From: Rhizobium lusitanum
GTDB lineage: Bacteria; Pseudomonadota; Alphaproteobacteria; Rhizobiales; Rhizobiaceae
DNA length: 64,000 nucleotides
Assembly (NCBI RefSeq): GCF_014189535.1
Contig: NZ_CP050308.1
Coordinates: 3,709,001 to 3,773,000, forward strand
Direction of reading: 5' to 3'
Shown here piece after piece: positions 17,684 to 28,035 of the stretch. Within the stretch, counting starts at the first letter, position 1. The number at the start of each line of letters is the position of its first letter. The position numbers and the translations under genes were made by a program. The notes under the pieces were generated by a model that searched no databases, was not told the DNA's origin, and saw only the letters and a list, made by a program, of their open reading frames with translations.

Positions 17684-18571
17684 ATGGTGCTGCAGTCCAT
17701 GACCGGTTTTGCCCGGCGTGAAGGAACGAGCGGGCGCTCTCGCTGGGCATGGGAGCTGCGGTCGGTCAACGGCAAGGGTCTCGACGCGCGCCTGCGCCTG
17801 CCGTCGGGGCTGGAGCGCCTGGAAACAGATGTGCGCAAGCTGATCACCGACAGGTTTTCGCGCGGCAATCTCCAGGTCGGTCTTTCCGTATCCGTCGACG
17901 AAAGCCGGGTCGAAGCCGTCGTCAATCAGGGTGCGCTGGCGACTGTGCTGGCGCTGCGCGATCAGCTTGCGGGCATCATCGATCCCGCGCCGCTGCGGCT
18001 GGACACGTTGCTTGGCATCCGTGGCATCGTGGAATTCAAGGAAGCCGAGGAGAGCGAAGACGCACTTGCAGCGCGCGACGCCGACATCATGGCGGGTCTG
18101 GAGGCAGCACTTGCCGATCTCAGCGAGATGCGTAGCCAGGAGGGCCGGGCGCTTGGCCAGATCCTCCTCGGTCACGTCGCCACGATAGAGACGCTGACGG
18201 CGGTCGTGGAGCGCGATCCGTCGCGCTCGCCGCAGGAGATCGCGGCGAAGCTGGCGACACAGGTCTCCATGCTCCTGGACGGCGCTGCCAGCCTCGATCG
18301 AGACCGGTTGCATGCCGAGGCCGCGCTGATCGCCACCAGGGCCGATCTGCGCGAGGAGATCGACCGGCTGAAGGCGCATGTCGTGGCCGCGCGCGACCTC
18401 ATCGCCAAGGGTGGCCCGGTCGGACGCAAGCTTGATTTCCTTGCACAGGAATTTAACCGGGAATCGAATACCATCTGCTCGAAATCGAATTCCGCGGCGG
18501 TGACCGCTGCCGGTATCGAATTGAAGGTGGTCATCGACCAGTTCCGTGAACAAGTTCAGAATTTGGAGTAG
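17684..18571 (+). CDS. YicC-family endoribonuclease
   Basis: A 295-residue member of the YicC family, recently recognised as RNases and long found beside gmk. The N-terminal signature MTGFARREG lies at residues 6-14 and the region ELRSVNGKGLDARLRLP at about 25-41. The C-terminal DUF1732 part contains EEIDRLKAHV and GRKLDFLAQEFNRESNT, both highly conserved. The start at MVLQSMTGF is preceded by CGGAGG. Only three bases separate it from gmk, so the two are translated from one message. Confidence 0.93.
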   Translation: MVLQSMTGFARREGTSGRSRWAWELRSVNGKGLDARLRLPSGLERLETDVRKLITDRFSRGNLQVGLSVSVDESRVEAVVNQGALATVLALRDQLAGIIDPAPLRLDTLLGIRGIVEFKEAEESEDALAARDADIMAGLEAALADLSEMRSQEGRALGQILLGHVATIETLTAVVERDPSRSPQEIAAKLATQVSMLLDGAASLDRDRLHAEAALIATRADLREEIDRLKAHVVAARDLIAKGGPVGRKLDFLAQEFNRESNTICSKSNSAAVTAAGIELKVVIDQFREQVQNLE

Positions 18572-18574
18572 GCT

Positions 18575-19240
<666 letters not shown>

Positions 19241-19284
19241 TCCCGATCGGAAACTCCGATCCGATCGGAAGTTCTGATCTCAGG

Positions 19285-20112
19285 TCAGAGGCAATTCGCC
19301 AGCCTGCAGAACTCGTCGACGGAGAGCGTTTCGGCACGCCTCTGCGGGTCGATATCGGCCTTCTGTAGCAGCGTTTCGCCACCGAGCGATTTCAGGCTCT
19401 GGCGCAGCATCTTGCGCCGCTGACCGAAGGCCGCCAGCGTCACCTTTTCCAGCTTGTCGACAGAGCAGGGGATCGGGTTCTCTCTGGGCGTCAGATGCAT
19501 CACCGTCGAGGTTACCTTCGGCGGTGGCGAGAAGGCCTGCGGCGATATGTCGAAGGCCATGTGCGCCTGCGTCCGCCAGCCGCAGAGAACGCCGAGACGG
19601 CCATAATGATCGTCATCCTCGTCAGCGACGATCCGCTGACCGACTTCCTTCTGGAACATCAGCGTTAGCGATTCCCAGAAAGGCGGCCAATGGCCCGGCA
19701 GCAGCCAGTTTACCAGCAACTGCGTGCCGACATTATAGGGCAGGTTGGCGATGATCTTCACCCGGCCTTCCGGCACCATCGCCGCGAAATCCGTTTTCAG
19801 CGCATCACCCTCGATGACCTCCAGCCGGCCGGGATAATGATCGGCAATTTCGGCCAGCGCCGGGAGGCAGCGCGCGTCGCGCTCGACGGCAATGACCTTG
19901 GCGGCTCCGAGCGCCAGGATGGCGCGTGTCAAACCGCCTGGGCCGGGTCCGACCTCGAAGACGGTGACGCCTTCCAGCGATCCGGCGGTGCGTGCGACCT
20001 TCTGGGTCAGGTTGAGGTCGAGCAGAAAGTTCTGGCCAAGTGCCTTGCGCGCGTCGAGGCCGTGGCGCTGGATCACATCGCGAAGCGGGGGCAGGCCGTC
20101 GAGTGCAGCCAT
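19285..20112 (-). CDS. rsmA: 16S rRNA dimethyladenosine transferase RsmA
   Basis: Dimethylates A1518 and A1519 near the 3' end of 16S rRNA. It has 275 residues. The family start [12 protein letters not shown] (21-32) binds RNA and SAM, motif I is [11 protein letters not shown] (52-62), and the catalytic motif IV is NLPYNVGT (123-130). The C-terminal domain includes [13 protein letters not shown]. The ATG overlaps the pdxA stop codon by one base (TGATG), indicating translational coupling, and surA-pdxA-rsmA is a standard gram-negative order. Confidence 0.96.
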   Translation of the reverse strand: MAALDGLPPLRDVIQRHGLDARKALGQNFLLDLNLTQKVARTAGSLEGVTVFEVGPGPGGLTRAILALGAAKVIAVERDARCLPALAEIADHYPGRLEVIEGDALKTDFAAMVPEGRVKIIANLPYNVGTQLLVNWLLPGHWPPFWESLTLMFQKEVGQRIVADEDDDHYGRLGVLCGWRTQAHMAFDISPQAFSPPPKVTSTVMHLTPRENPIPCSVDKLEKVTLAAFGQRRKMLRQSLKSLGGETLLQKADIDPQRRAETLSVDEFCRLANCL

Positions 20113-21137
20113 CAGTGATTACTTCCCATTGTGTAGCCGATCTCGCTTGCCAGCCTGAGGGCGGCCACAAGGCTATCCTCCTTGGCGACGCCCTTGCCGG
20201 CGATGCCGAAGGCCGTGCCATGATCCGGCGAAGTGCGCACGAAGGGTAGGCCGAGCGTGACGTTGACGGAATCGTCGAAGCCAAGCGCCTTGGCCGGGAT
20301 CAGAGCCTGATCGTGATACATGCAGATGGCGACGTCATAACGACGGCGCGCGTCGTCATGGAACATCGTGTCGGCGGGAAGGGGGCCGAAGGCATCGATG
20401 CCTTCCTTGCGCAGTAGCTCGATCGCCGGGCGAATGATCTCCTCATCCTCCTTGCCGATCGCGCCGTTCTCACCGGCATGCGGATTAAGGCCGGCGACCG
20501 CCAGCCGCGGCTTGGCGATGCCGAAGCGGGTTCTGAGATCGTGATCGGTGATCCGGCAGGTCTCGACGATGAGATCCAAGGTCAGCGCCTGCGGCACATC
20601 CTTCAGTGGAATATGGATGGTGACGGGTATGGCCCGCAGTTTCGGCCCGGCCAGCAGCATCACCGGCAACACCGGCTTGCCTGTCGCGCGTGTCGCCAGA
20701 TCGGCGAGGAATTCGGTATGGCCGGGAAAGCCGAAGCCGGCGTCGTAGAGAACCGACTTGGCGATCGGATTCGTGACGACGGCCGTGGTATCGCCGTTCA
20801 TGGTGAGCGAGACCGCCGTTTCTATGGCGGCGATAGTGCCCTTGGCTGTTGCGACATGCGGTTCGCCCGCGACCACAGTCACACCGGCGGCGATCGGCAG
20901 CACCGGCAGGGCCTCGGCGAAGACGCCGCAGGCAGTCGCCGCGTCTGCTTCCCGCAGGGGGATATCGAGGTTCAATTGCAGCGCCCGCGCCGCAAGAACA
21001 TTCGGGTCGCCGAGAAAGAGGAAGGGCGGCAAAGCAAGCTCGCCGCGGCGGAGCCAGGCGGCGAGCGTAATATCAGGTCCGATGCCTGCTGGATCCCCTT
21101 GCGTCAGCGCGAGGGGGCGGGAAGGGTACTGCGGCAT
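20112..21137 (-). CDS. pdxA: 4-hydroxythreonine-4-phosphate dehydrogenase PdxA
   Basis: NAD-dependent enzyme of the DXP-dependent pyridoxal phosphate pathway, 341 residues. It starts with [14 protein letters not shown], the family N-terminus. Metal-binding histidines are in the [24 protein letters not shown] and [11 protein letters not shown] segments. [15 protein letters not shown] closes the active site. It lies between the surA-like gene (9-base gap) and rsmA (overlap), forming one operon. Confidence 0.96.
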   Translation of the reverse strand: MPQYPSRPLALTQGDPAGIGPDITLAAWLRRGELALPPFLFLGDPNVLAARALQLNLDIPLREADAATACGVFAEALPVLPIAAGVTVVAGEPHVATAKGTIAAIETAVSLTMNGDTTAVVTNPIAKSVLYDAGFGFPGHTEFLADLATRATGKPVLPVMLLAGPKLRAIPVTIHIPLKDVPQALTLDLIVETCRITDHDLRTRFGIAKPRLAVAGLNPHAGENGAIGKEDEEIIRPAIELLRKEGIDAFGPLPADTMFHDDARRRYDVAICMYHDQALIPAKALGFDDSVNVTLGLPFVRTSPDHGTAFGIAGKGVAKEDSLVAALRLASEIGYTMGSNH

Positions 21138-21146
21138 CGACGGCGA

Positions 21147-22100
21147 TCAGCGATAGAGAATCTGCGCCTTGGAGCGCAGTTCGTCCATATACTTCTTGTC
21201 GTTGGCGCTCACGCCCTGCGCACCCGCCTTGCCGATGTCTTCGGCACGGAAGACGGCCGCAGCGGCAACGTCGTCGTTCACCTGACGCTGTGAGCAGATG
21301 GCGACATATTCAACGCCGCGATCGGTGACGACAGGGCTGGTCGTGTTGCCCTGGGCCTTTTCAAGCATAGGCTTCCAGATCTCGGGAAGATCGGGGGCCA
21401 GCACGCGGCCGAGATCCTGGACGGAGACGTCACGCATGGTCGCGGCAAAGACCTTCGCCTGGTCGCAACCTGGGAACTTGGCCCGCGAGGCTTCCGCCTC
21501 GGACTTGCGCTGGTTGAGGATGGCATTTCGTTTCGCGGCCGGCACGACGAAGACCATCTGTTTCAGGAAGTATTCCGTCGTGACCGGCTTCGTCTTGTTT
21601 TCCGTCATGCGTGTCACGAGGTCGTCGTTCGACAGGCGATTGCCGCCGCTCGAGCCAAAGCGGGCATTGACGACGCGCGGCCAGCTCATGGAGATGGCGA
21701 TATAGGATTTGAAGTGATCGACGCCGACGCCCATCTTGTCGAGGATCTGACCAAGCTGCTGCGGCGACATCTTGTTGCTCGCGGCAAAGCGGCCAAAAGC
21801 ACTGTCGACTTCCGTCGTTGATACCGACATGCGCACGCGGGCGATTTCAGCGCGCTTCAGCGTCTCGTCGACAAGCTGTTCCTGCGCCAGCTTGTTGAGC
21901 TCGCCCTTTTGATGTTGCAGTTTGAGGAAGTTGACACGCTTGGCGATATCGCCCGAGGTGATCACCGAGTTGTTGACAACGACCTTCACCTCGCTTGCGG
22001 CGAAGGCAACATCGCTGCTCGGCATGGCGAACGTGGCCATGATCAGCGCGGCGGCTCCGAATAGCACAGCGCGCATCGGTGTCTTTTCAGAGAACATCAA
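21147..22100 (-). CDS. SurA-like periplasmic chaperone / peptidyl-prolyl isomerase
   Basis: A 317-residue exported protein with a signal peptide cleaved near residue 34 (VAFA|ASEV). The SurA N-terminal chaperone domain covers about 36-160 (VVVNNSVITSGDIAKRVNFL is its start). The part where a parvulin domain should lie (about 175-285) is divergent. It begins TTEYFLKQMVFVVP and lacks clear parvulin catalytic residues, but has two cysteines (FPGCDQ and AICSQR) that could form a disulfide. By position between lptD and pdxA it is the SurA counterpart, helping outer membrane proteins such as LptD to fold. Isomerase activity is doubtful. Confidence 0.85.
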   Translation of the reverse strand: MMFSEKTPMRAVLFGAAALIMATFAMPSSDVAFAASEVKVVVNNSVITSGDIAKRVNFLKLQHQKGELNKLAQEQLVDETLKRAEIARVRMSVSTTEVDSAFGRFAASNKMSPQQLGQILDKMGVGVDHFKSYIAISMSWPRVVNARFGSSGGNRLSNDDLVTRMTENKTKPVTTEYFLKQMVFVVPAAKRNAILNQRKSEAEASRAKFPGCDQAKVFAATMRDVSVQDLGRVLAPDLPEIWKPMLEKAQGNTTSPVVTDRGVEYVAICSQRQVNDDVAAAAVFRAEDIGKAGAQGVSANDKKYMDELRSKAQILYR

Positions 22101-22260
22101 TTACCCCTTCCCAAAGGTCCTTATCCGCACTGCGTCACATCGGGACGCCGTTCGCGCAATACGGCAATTTCGCGCCACCTGTCTACAACAAGCACGACGA
22201 ATTGCAAAATCCTTGCGGCAAAACAATGACGCGGAGGGGAGTGGGGTCCAGTTTCAAACA

Positions 22261-22289
22261 AAAGGGCCGGCTCGTGGAGCCGGCCCTTT
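22261..22289. terminator. lptD: Terminator after lptD
   Basis: A perfect 13-bp stem (AAAGGGCCGGCTC / GAGCCGGCCCTTT, 3-base loop) lies 17 bases past the lptD stop. On the minus strand the stem runs into TTTTGTTTG. It separates lptD from the surA-like gene, which therefore needs its own promoter in the remaining 160 bases. Confidence 0.85.
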
Positions 22290-22305
22290 TTTCGAGTTTG
22301 ATAGG

Positions 22306-24681
22306 TCAGAACGTGGCGTCCTGGGTGCTGCCGAGATTGACGTCGCCGAGCGTACGGAACGTGATTCGGGCGCCGATCGACCAGTTGCTTGCCGTTGCAT
22401 CTGTCGAATCCTTCTTGTTCAGGAAGGAAATGCTGAAGATCGTGCATTCGTCCTCATAGGAGAGGCCAACGCCCTGGCGAGTGATCTCACTATCGTTGAT
22501 GTCATAGTTCATCGTACCGAACACCGACCAGTATTCCTTGAACTTGACCTGGGCGCGCGTCTGGATTTCATCCTGATCCGAGGTGAAGCCATACTGCGGT
22601 TGTGCGGCAATATGGGTGTAGGTCGCGGATGTCTGGAAGACATCGTTGGCGAAGCCGACCGTGGTATCGCCGCGGCGGAACGCGAAATCCTTTTCGTCGA
22701 AACGATAGGATTGCGAAAGCGAAATGCCCTGCGGCGTGGTGAGGCCAAACATGGTCACGTAGTCGGAGCGGGTGGTTTCAAGCCCCGAATCCGAACCGAC
22801 GCCGGCAAGATCGCTCTCCGCGAAGGAGTTGCGGCCGGCAAGCTGGAAGGATTGGCCGAAGATGTGCTGCAACTTGTAGCCACTGTCGAAGTTGCCGGTA
22901 TAGCGCCAACCGACATTGGCGCGTGTGCCGCCCTCAACCCGGTCGAAGCCCGAGAACTTGTCGCGATCGAACAGGTTGGTCGCATCGAAGACAAAGCTCT
23001 GGGCATCCTCATTCGGCAATTGCCCGGCAAGCTGCTCGTCCGGGCGCACATAGAGCTGCGCGATCGGTTCGAACACATGCGTGCTGTTGTTGGTGGTGAT
23101 GAGGAAGGGATACTTCGCTTCAAGGCCCAACGTGGCCATGCCACGCGTGGCATAGTCGCTCGTGTCGTAATTGCCGGAGTACGTGCCTGCTCCTGGCGCA
23201 TCCATGTTCAGGCCGTAGACGTCGCCGCGAAGGGCCGCCAGCGGCGTCAACAGCAGACCTTGATCCGTGGTGAAGGTACGTTGCCACTGCACCTCGCTGG
23301 TGAGGCGCGTATAGTCTCCGGAAAGGCCGAGATAGCGGTCGTTCAGGCTGGAGTCACCGAGGGTATTGGTGGCGTCGAGCACCGATGTCGTATTACGCGA
23401 TAGGTGCGTGAAGTTCATGGTCGCCGACAGCTCGCCGCCATAGACCGACTTCGGATCGACATAGTGATAGTCGACGCTCGGGTAGACGGTCGCCTGTTGC
23501 TTCGTGGCAGTGCTGTTATTATCGGTGTCCTGAACATCGTAATAGAAGGCGCGCATATCGAAATAATTGCGCTTGCCGAGACCAGTCAGATAGGCCTGGT
23601 TGGTATGGGTGCTCTGGTTGAGGCCATCGAGCCCATAGGTGCGCGAGAAGTTGTTGTCGCTCTGCGCCATGACATCCCAGCCGAACGTCCAGCGAGGATT
23701 GATCTTGAAATCCGCCTTGGAGGAAATCATTCCGCGCGTTTTGTTCTCGGCATCGCTGGTCCCGGACGTGAAAGCGCTGGGATCCATCTGGTTGATGCCG
23801 GCGACGCGCAGAGTATGCGTGCCGTTTTCAAAGCGTTGACGGAACTCGCCCTCGAGCAAGAGACCCTGGTTCGTGTAGCCGGTGGCACTGACCGTGGCAT
23901 CCATGCTCGGCGAGATAACGTAATAATACGGAACCTTCAGACCAAAGCCGAGGCGCTCAGAAACACTCATCGACGGGAACAGGAAGCCGGACTTACGCTT
24001 CACCGTATTGTCCGGAACCTCGATCCACGGAATATAGGCGATCGGATGGCCGAACAGCTCGAAACGGGCATGCTCGAGGCGGACGGTATGCGTCACGCCG
24101 TTTTGAACGACACGCTGCGCCTTGACCTGCCACAGCGGTGCGCGGCCCTGCTCGGAGCAAGACTGACAGGCGGTATAGACGCCCTTCGTCAGAATCATCT
24201 GCGTGCCGCCGACACGCTCGCCCTTTTCGGCGGCCAAGCGGGTATTGTCCGGCATTTCGATGCGCAGAGCATTGACGAAACCGTCGGAGAAGCTGTCGGT
24301 GACATCCATTTTGTCACCGTACATGCGATTGCCGTCGGGGCTGATCAGCTCGACATTGCCGAGGGCCATCATCCGACCGGACTTCTGATTATATTCAACC
24401 TTCTGGGCGACCATTTTGTAGCCGCCATAGTTGATCTGCACGGCACCGGTGGCGGTGACGATCTGGTTATCCTTGTTATAGATCAATTCGTTGGACGAAA
24501 GGACCATCTTGGAGCCGTCGGGGACTTTGACCTTTACGGGAGCGGTCGCAGCACCGGCGCCGCCATTATTATTGGTGGCCTGGGCGTAAGCTACGACCGG
24601 GCTCATGAAATACGCGCATGTAGCCGTGCCCGTAACGAGAGCAGCCACAAACTTCCTGATACTCTTGCGGTTGCCCGCCAC
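22306..24681 (-). CDS. lptD: LPS assembly outer membrane protein LptD
   Basis: Outer membrane beta-barrel that inserts lipopolysaccharide into the outer leaflet together with LptE. The start is a GTG (AGGAGG lies 6 bases upstream) that overlaps the lptG stop in TAGTG, rather than an in-frame ATG 22 codons upstream. It has 791 residues. A signal peptide ends near residue 33, and an OstA/LptA-like beta-jellyroll domain follows (about 45-165, DNQIVTATGAVQINYGGYKM). The barrel fills the rest. ACQSCSEQG around 185 could supply disulfide cysteines. It is the last gene of an lptF-lptG-lptD operon. Confidence 0.95.
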   Translation of the reverse strand: MAGNRKSIRKFVAALVTGTATCAYFMSPVVAYAQATNNNGGAGAATAPVKVKVPDGSKMVLSSNELIYNKDNQIVTATGAVQINYGGYKMVAQKVEYNQKSGRMMALGNVELISPDGNRMYGDKMDVTDSFSDGFVNALRIEMPDNTRLAAEKGERVGGTQMILTKGVYTACQSCSEQGRAPLWQVKAQRVVQNGVTHTVRLEHARFELFGHPIAYIPWIEVPDNTVKRKSGFLFPSMSVSERLGFGLKVPYYYVISPSMDATVSATGYTNQGLLLEGEFRQRFENGTHTLRVAGINQMDPSAFTSGTSDAENKTRGMISSKADFKINPRWTFGWDVMAQSDNNFSRTYGLDGLNQSTHTNQAYLTGLGKRNYFDMRAFYYDVQDTDNNSTATKQQATVYPSVDYHYVDPKSVYGGELSATMNFTHLSRNTTSVLDATNTLGDSSLNDRYLGLSGDYTRLTSEVQWQRTFTTDQGLLLTPLAALRGDVYGLNMDAPGAGTYSGNYDTSDYATRGMATLGLEAKYPFLITTNNSTHVFEPIAQLYVRPDEQLAGQLPNEDAQSFVFDATNLFDRDKFSGFDRVEGGTRANVGWRYTGNFDSGYKLQHIFGQSFQLAGRNSFAESDLAGVGSDSGLETTRSDYVTMFGLTTPQGISLSQSYRFDEKDFAFRRGDTTVGFANDVFQTSATYTHIAAQPQYGFTSDQDEIQTRAQVKFKEYWSVFGTMNYDINDSEITRQGVGLSYEDECTIFSISFLNKKDSTDATASNWSIGARITFRTLGDVNLGSTQDATF

Positions 24682-25766
24682 TAGCCGTCCTCCTGATGAA
24701 GCAGGATCGTTGCTCCGAATGCCAAAGCGACGACCACGGGTATCCATGTCGCCACGAAGGGAGGAACCACTCCGCTGCTCCCAAATGCTTTTACAAGCAC
24801 GGTGGCAACATAAAGCACGAAGCCCGAGAGGATTCCACCCAGAATCACGGAGCGCGATTGGTTGAATCTACTGAATTTTAGGGACACGGTTGCTGCGATG
24901 AGCGTCATGGCCACCAAAAGGAATGGCTGTGACAGCAGCGAGTGAAATTGCGTTTCAAGCGCCTTGGTTGAGATGCCAAAGGACTTAGCAATCGCTATTC
25001 GATTAGAAAGATCATAAAAAGCAATGGTTTCCGGCTGAGCCAAACGCTCGGAGACGAAATCCTGTTTCAGATTAGTACGAACCTGTGTCGTGGTTTTGTG
25101 AACGGGGATTTCGCCTGGGGCGCGCTCGACGACACCGTTAAGAAGCCAGTAACCATCTTCCAACTTAGCCGACTGGGCATCCTGCCTGAGAGTGATATTT
25201 CCCTGTGAATCAAAGTGGATAAACACGACGTTCATCAGCGTCGTGCCGTTGTCGAGAACAGCCTTGGCGCCAATGATGATGTCGTTTTTGCCATCCGACT
25301 GACGCAGCCAGGGAATCGAAAGTGTATTGCGATAGGACGGATCGCCACGCAGATCGGCTTCCATCGTTTCTGCCTGCCGCTGGCCCCATGCCGCAACCGG
25401 ATTAAGGGCGAACATGGTCATCAGCCCGACAGCGAACGCGCCGACAATGAAGGGTGTCATGAACTGCCAGACGGAGATTCCGGCTGCGCGCGCGATTACC
25501 AGTTCGCGGCGGCGATTGAGCGTGATCAACACGGTCATGCCGACGAAGAGGGCGATGAACGGCACCGTCTGCTGCAGGATGAACGGCAATCTGACCGCCG
25601 TCATCAGCAGACCGATTTTGACCGTATATCCCGGAAGGCCAGCAAGCCGGCCAGCGGTCTCGCTGAAGTCGACCAGATACACAAGCGAGGTAACGCCGAG
25701 GAAAAACCAGAGCGTCGTGCTGATGTAGCGCATGAAGAAGTAGCGGCCGAGCGTGCTGAAGATCAT
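24681..25766 (-). CDS. lptG: LPS export ABC permease LptG
   Basis: One of the two membrane subunits that extract lipopolysaccharide from the inner membrane with ATPase LptB. It has 361 residues, starting at MIFSTLGRYFFMRY; longer frame upstream belongs to lptF in another phase. Three helices lie before and three after a periplasmic beta-jellyroll (about 130-265). Its stop overlaps the lptD GTG by one base, and its ATG overlaps the lptF stop (ATGA). This chain of overlaps would keep subunit amounts in step. Confidence 0.95.
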   Translation of the reverse strand: MIFSTLGRYFFMRYISTTLWFFLGVTSLVYLVDFSETAGRLAGLPGYTVKIGLLMTAVRLPFILQQTVPFIALFVGMTVLITLNRRRELVIARAAGISVWQFMTPFIVGAFAVGLMTMFALNPVAAWGQRQAETMEADLRGDPSYRNTLSIPWLRQSDGKNDIIIGAKAVLDNGTTLMNVVFIHFDSQGNITLRQDAQSAKLEDGYWLLNGVVERAPGEIPVHKTTTQVRTNLKQDFVSERLAQPETIAFYDLSNRIAIAKSFGISTKALETQFHSLLSQPFLLVAMTLIAATVSLKFSRFNQSRSVILGGILSGFVLYVATVLVKAFGSSGVVPPFVATWIPVVVALAFGATILLHQEDG

Positions 25767-26938
25767 GCGCCGCTCCCATTCGAGCTGCCGGGTGTCGGCA
25801 TGCGCTCCTGGATCTTCTGCCGCCAGTTGCCTAAGCGGTTGCGGATCGACACCGGCATGGACATTCTTCGGTTCCTGAACAGCAGGACGATCGCAATCAG
25901 CGTTGCCGCGATGTTGATCCCATAGAGGATGCCGACGAAATAGGGCGCCGTCTCGATCTGGTTGGCCGCGTAAAAATCCGCCCAGCGCAGCGCAAAGGCG
26001 ATGGTGAGCGCCGACACCATGGGATGCAGCCGCGCTTCGCGATGGGATCGCGCATCGCCGGCGATCACCAGGGATATCAGGGCAAAAATGGCCGGCAGCG
26101 CCCAATCGGTCAGGCGTCGGTGCAATTCGGAACGGTATCCGGCTGGTTTGGCTTTATAATCCGCGTCGTTCGGATCCGGATCGAGCAGGAAGCCGAGACT
26201 GCGGTCGCCGGCGCGCAGGGTTGCCTGGCCGCGGCTTTGCGTCATGTCGGAAAGATCGAAGGAATAGGAGTCGAATTTGATGACGGATACATTGCCATCA
26301 GACGTCTTGCGGTGGACTTCGCCATCCCTCATCAGCAGCGATGAGCCACTCGCGTCGACGGCGCCTTCCTTGGCATAATAGATGAGATCAAAAGCCGGAT
26401 CGCGCGAATCCACTACGAACAGGCCCTTCAGGATTCGTCCCGACATGCGCTGGGTGATCTGCACATAGAGCCCGTCTTCGATGCGCCGGAAATTCTTCTC
26501 TTCGATCACGGTCGAGAGCAGGTCAGCATAGGCTTCCGCGACCATTTGCCGGGCAGCGATACGAGCCTTCGGTTCCACCATATTGTCAACGAGGAAGGAG
26601 AAGACACTGATCGCTATGGCGAGAATCATGATCGGACGGATGATGATGCTCCGTCTCGCGCCAGCCGCTTCCATGACGGTCAGCTCCGAATCGCTGTTCA
26701 TCGCGGTCAGCGTCTGCGTGATGCCAATGACCAATGCGAACGGCAAAACGACGGGAATGATGGTCGGCAGAATAAGGGTCGCGAGCTTCGCGAACGAACC
26801 AATCGACTGGCCGCTATCGGTCACAAGATTGATGCGCTGCAATACCTGAGTCGTCCAGATAATAGCGAGCACCGGCAGCAGGGCTACCAGGAACATCATG
26901 CCGACACGCCGTACGATATATGTTTCGAATAACTTCAT
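25763..26938 (-). CDS. lptF: LPS export ABC permease LptF
   Basis: Partner of LptG in the LptB2FG extractor. It has 391 residues from MKLFETYIVRR, preceded by AAGGG. The first helices include MNSDSELTVMEAAGARR, the coupling region that contacts LptB, a hallmark of the LptF/LptG family. The periplasmic beta domain lies around 130-265, and three helices follow. A Pro/Ser-rich tail (MPTPGSSNGSGA) ends the protein and overlaps the lptG start by ATGA. Confidence 0.95.
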   Translation of the reverse strand: MKLFETYIVRRVGMMFLVALLPVLAIIWTTQVLQRINLVTDSGQSIGSFAKLATLILPTIIPVVLPFALVIGITQTLTAMNSDSELTVMEAAGARRSIIIRPIMILAIAISVFSFLVDNMVEPKARIAARQMVAEAYADLLSTVIEEKNFRRIEDGLYVQITQRMSGRILKGLFVVDSRDPAFDLIYYAKEGAVDASGSSLLMRDGEVHRKTSDGNVSVIKFDSYSFDLSDMTQSRGQATLRAGDRSLGFLLDPDPNDADYKAKPAGYRSELHRRLTDWALPAIFALISLVIAGDARSHREARLHPMVSALTIAFALRWADFYAANQIETAPYFVGILYGINIAATLIAIVLLFRNRRMSMPVSIRNRLGNWRQKIQERMPTPGSSNGSGA

Positions 26939-27041
26939 GCCGGCCCTTAAACGCAACGCTCCGTCGGGCGAGCCGGCAGAGATTCATCCTCCTCTACGCT
27001 GTTTGCGTTTTTTTGGCGACAACCCAGTCGCAAAAAATTCG

Positions 27042-27824
27042 TTAATTTTCTGAGATTCTTCTGCTGTGTGTTGTTTGGGAGAGGGCCATAAGTGCCGCGA
27101 ATATGACAAGGGAAGAGAGCCAGCCAAGCACGGCATCCGACAGATAGTGGCTTCCGAAAGCCACTCTGAGAGCTGGAATGAGGATCGAGACGACCGCGAT
27201 CGGTGGAGCAAGGGCTGTGCGGGCGGGCTGTGGGATGATGAAGATCAGACAGAACAGCCAGCCGGCGGCGGCAGCTTCGCCGGAAATGAAGGAGCAGTTG
27301 CTGACGCATTTTCCGGCAAAGGAGCCGGCATGAACGAAATCGAGAGTGCCGCCGAAGAAGTCGGTCTGCCGCGGCCGCGGGCGGCCTGAGAACGCCTTGA
27401 GCCAGAGATTGACGATCAGCACAGGGCCGAGAAGGAGCGAGCCGAGCGCGACCTTCAGATTGCAGGCTCGCAACGTCTTGAACGTTGCGCCGTGATGCTG
27501 CCAGCACTGGATCAGCATCCAACAGAGGACGGCGGCGACGATGTAGGGAAGCTGGAAGAAGATCTCTCTCAGCAGGCGCATATGCGGATCGTCACCATAG
27601 GGGAAAATTCCGCAGATCTGGCTGGCTTTGACGGGGACGATGCATTGCTCCGGCACAAAGAACATATTGGCGACGGCGAGATCGATCTGTGGAAAAATCG
27701 AAAATAGCCCGAGCAGTATCCACCATAGGCAGAAGACAGCGACGAACGCGTCGCCCGCCGTGCGCGGTCGCAGGATCTCGGGAAAACGATCCTGGCGATC
27801 GAAGGTGCTGAAATCGATGATCAA
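27042..27824 (-). CDS. PAP2-family membrane phosphatase
   Basis: A 260-residue inner membrane phosphatase with about six helices. The three-part PAP2 motif is present: KX6RP (Lys143, Arg150, Pro151), then SGE (181-183) where most members have SGH, and R220-X5-H226-X3-D230. PAP2 enzymes of this layout remove phosphate from undecaprenyl pyrophosphate or lipid A (LpxE/LpxF types), and act on the periplasmic face. Its place beside lptF supports a lipid A or carrier-lipid substrate, but this is inference. The glutamate at the second motif is a departure from the common sequence. Confidence 0.85.
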   Translation of the reverse strand: MIIDFSTFDRQDRFPEILRPRTAGDAFVAVFCLWWILLGLFSIFPQIDLAVANMFFVPEQCIVPVKASQICGIFPYGDDPHMRLLREIFFQLPYIVAAVLCWMLIQCWQHHGATFKTLRACNLKVALGSLLLGPVLIVNLWLKAFSGRPRPRQTDFFGGTLDFVHAGSFAGKCVSNCSFISGEAAAAGWLFCLIFIIPQPARTALAPPIAVVSILIPALRVAFGSHYLSDAVLGWLSSLVIFAALMALSQTTHSRRISEN

Positions 27825-27994
27825 GGTGGCGTTCCTGTCAGTGACAACGCCGGGCAGGCGGCGGCACGCAACGCATGCGCCAACAGCCTAGCGACAATAG
27901 ATGACAGGGATTTGAAGGCGGCAGTGGACGCTTCTTCGCCGAATGTCTCGCCAAAAGCTTGTGTTTGAGGGGGAAAGCTTGAATGATCGAAGTC

Positions 27995-28000
27995 TATAAT
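27995..28000 (+). promoter_or_regulatory. pepA: Candidate -10 box of pepA
   Basis: TATAAT lies 35 bases before the pepA ATG, in the 211-base gap divergent to the PAP2 gene. No matching -35 is visible at 16-18 bases, so this is weak evidence. A start near 28007 would give a leader of about 29 bases. Confidence 0.3.
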
Positions 28001-28035
28001 TCTATTTTGCGATACGCATATATATCGGAGCAGAA

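Noticed and set aside
19245..19261. Inverted repeat GATCGGA-AAC-TCCGATC between gmk and rsmA as a terminator
   Set aside because: The stem is only 7 bp and no T-run follows on either strand. The nearby GATCGGAA copies look like a short local repetition.
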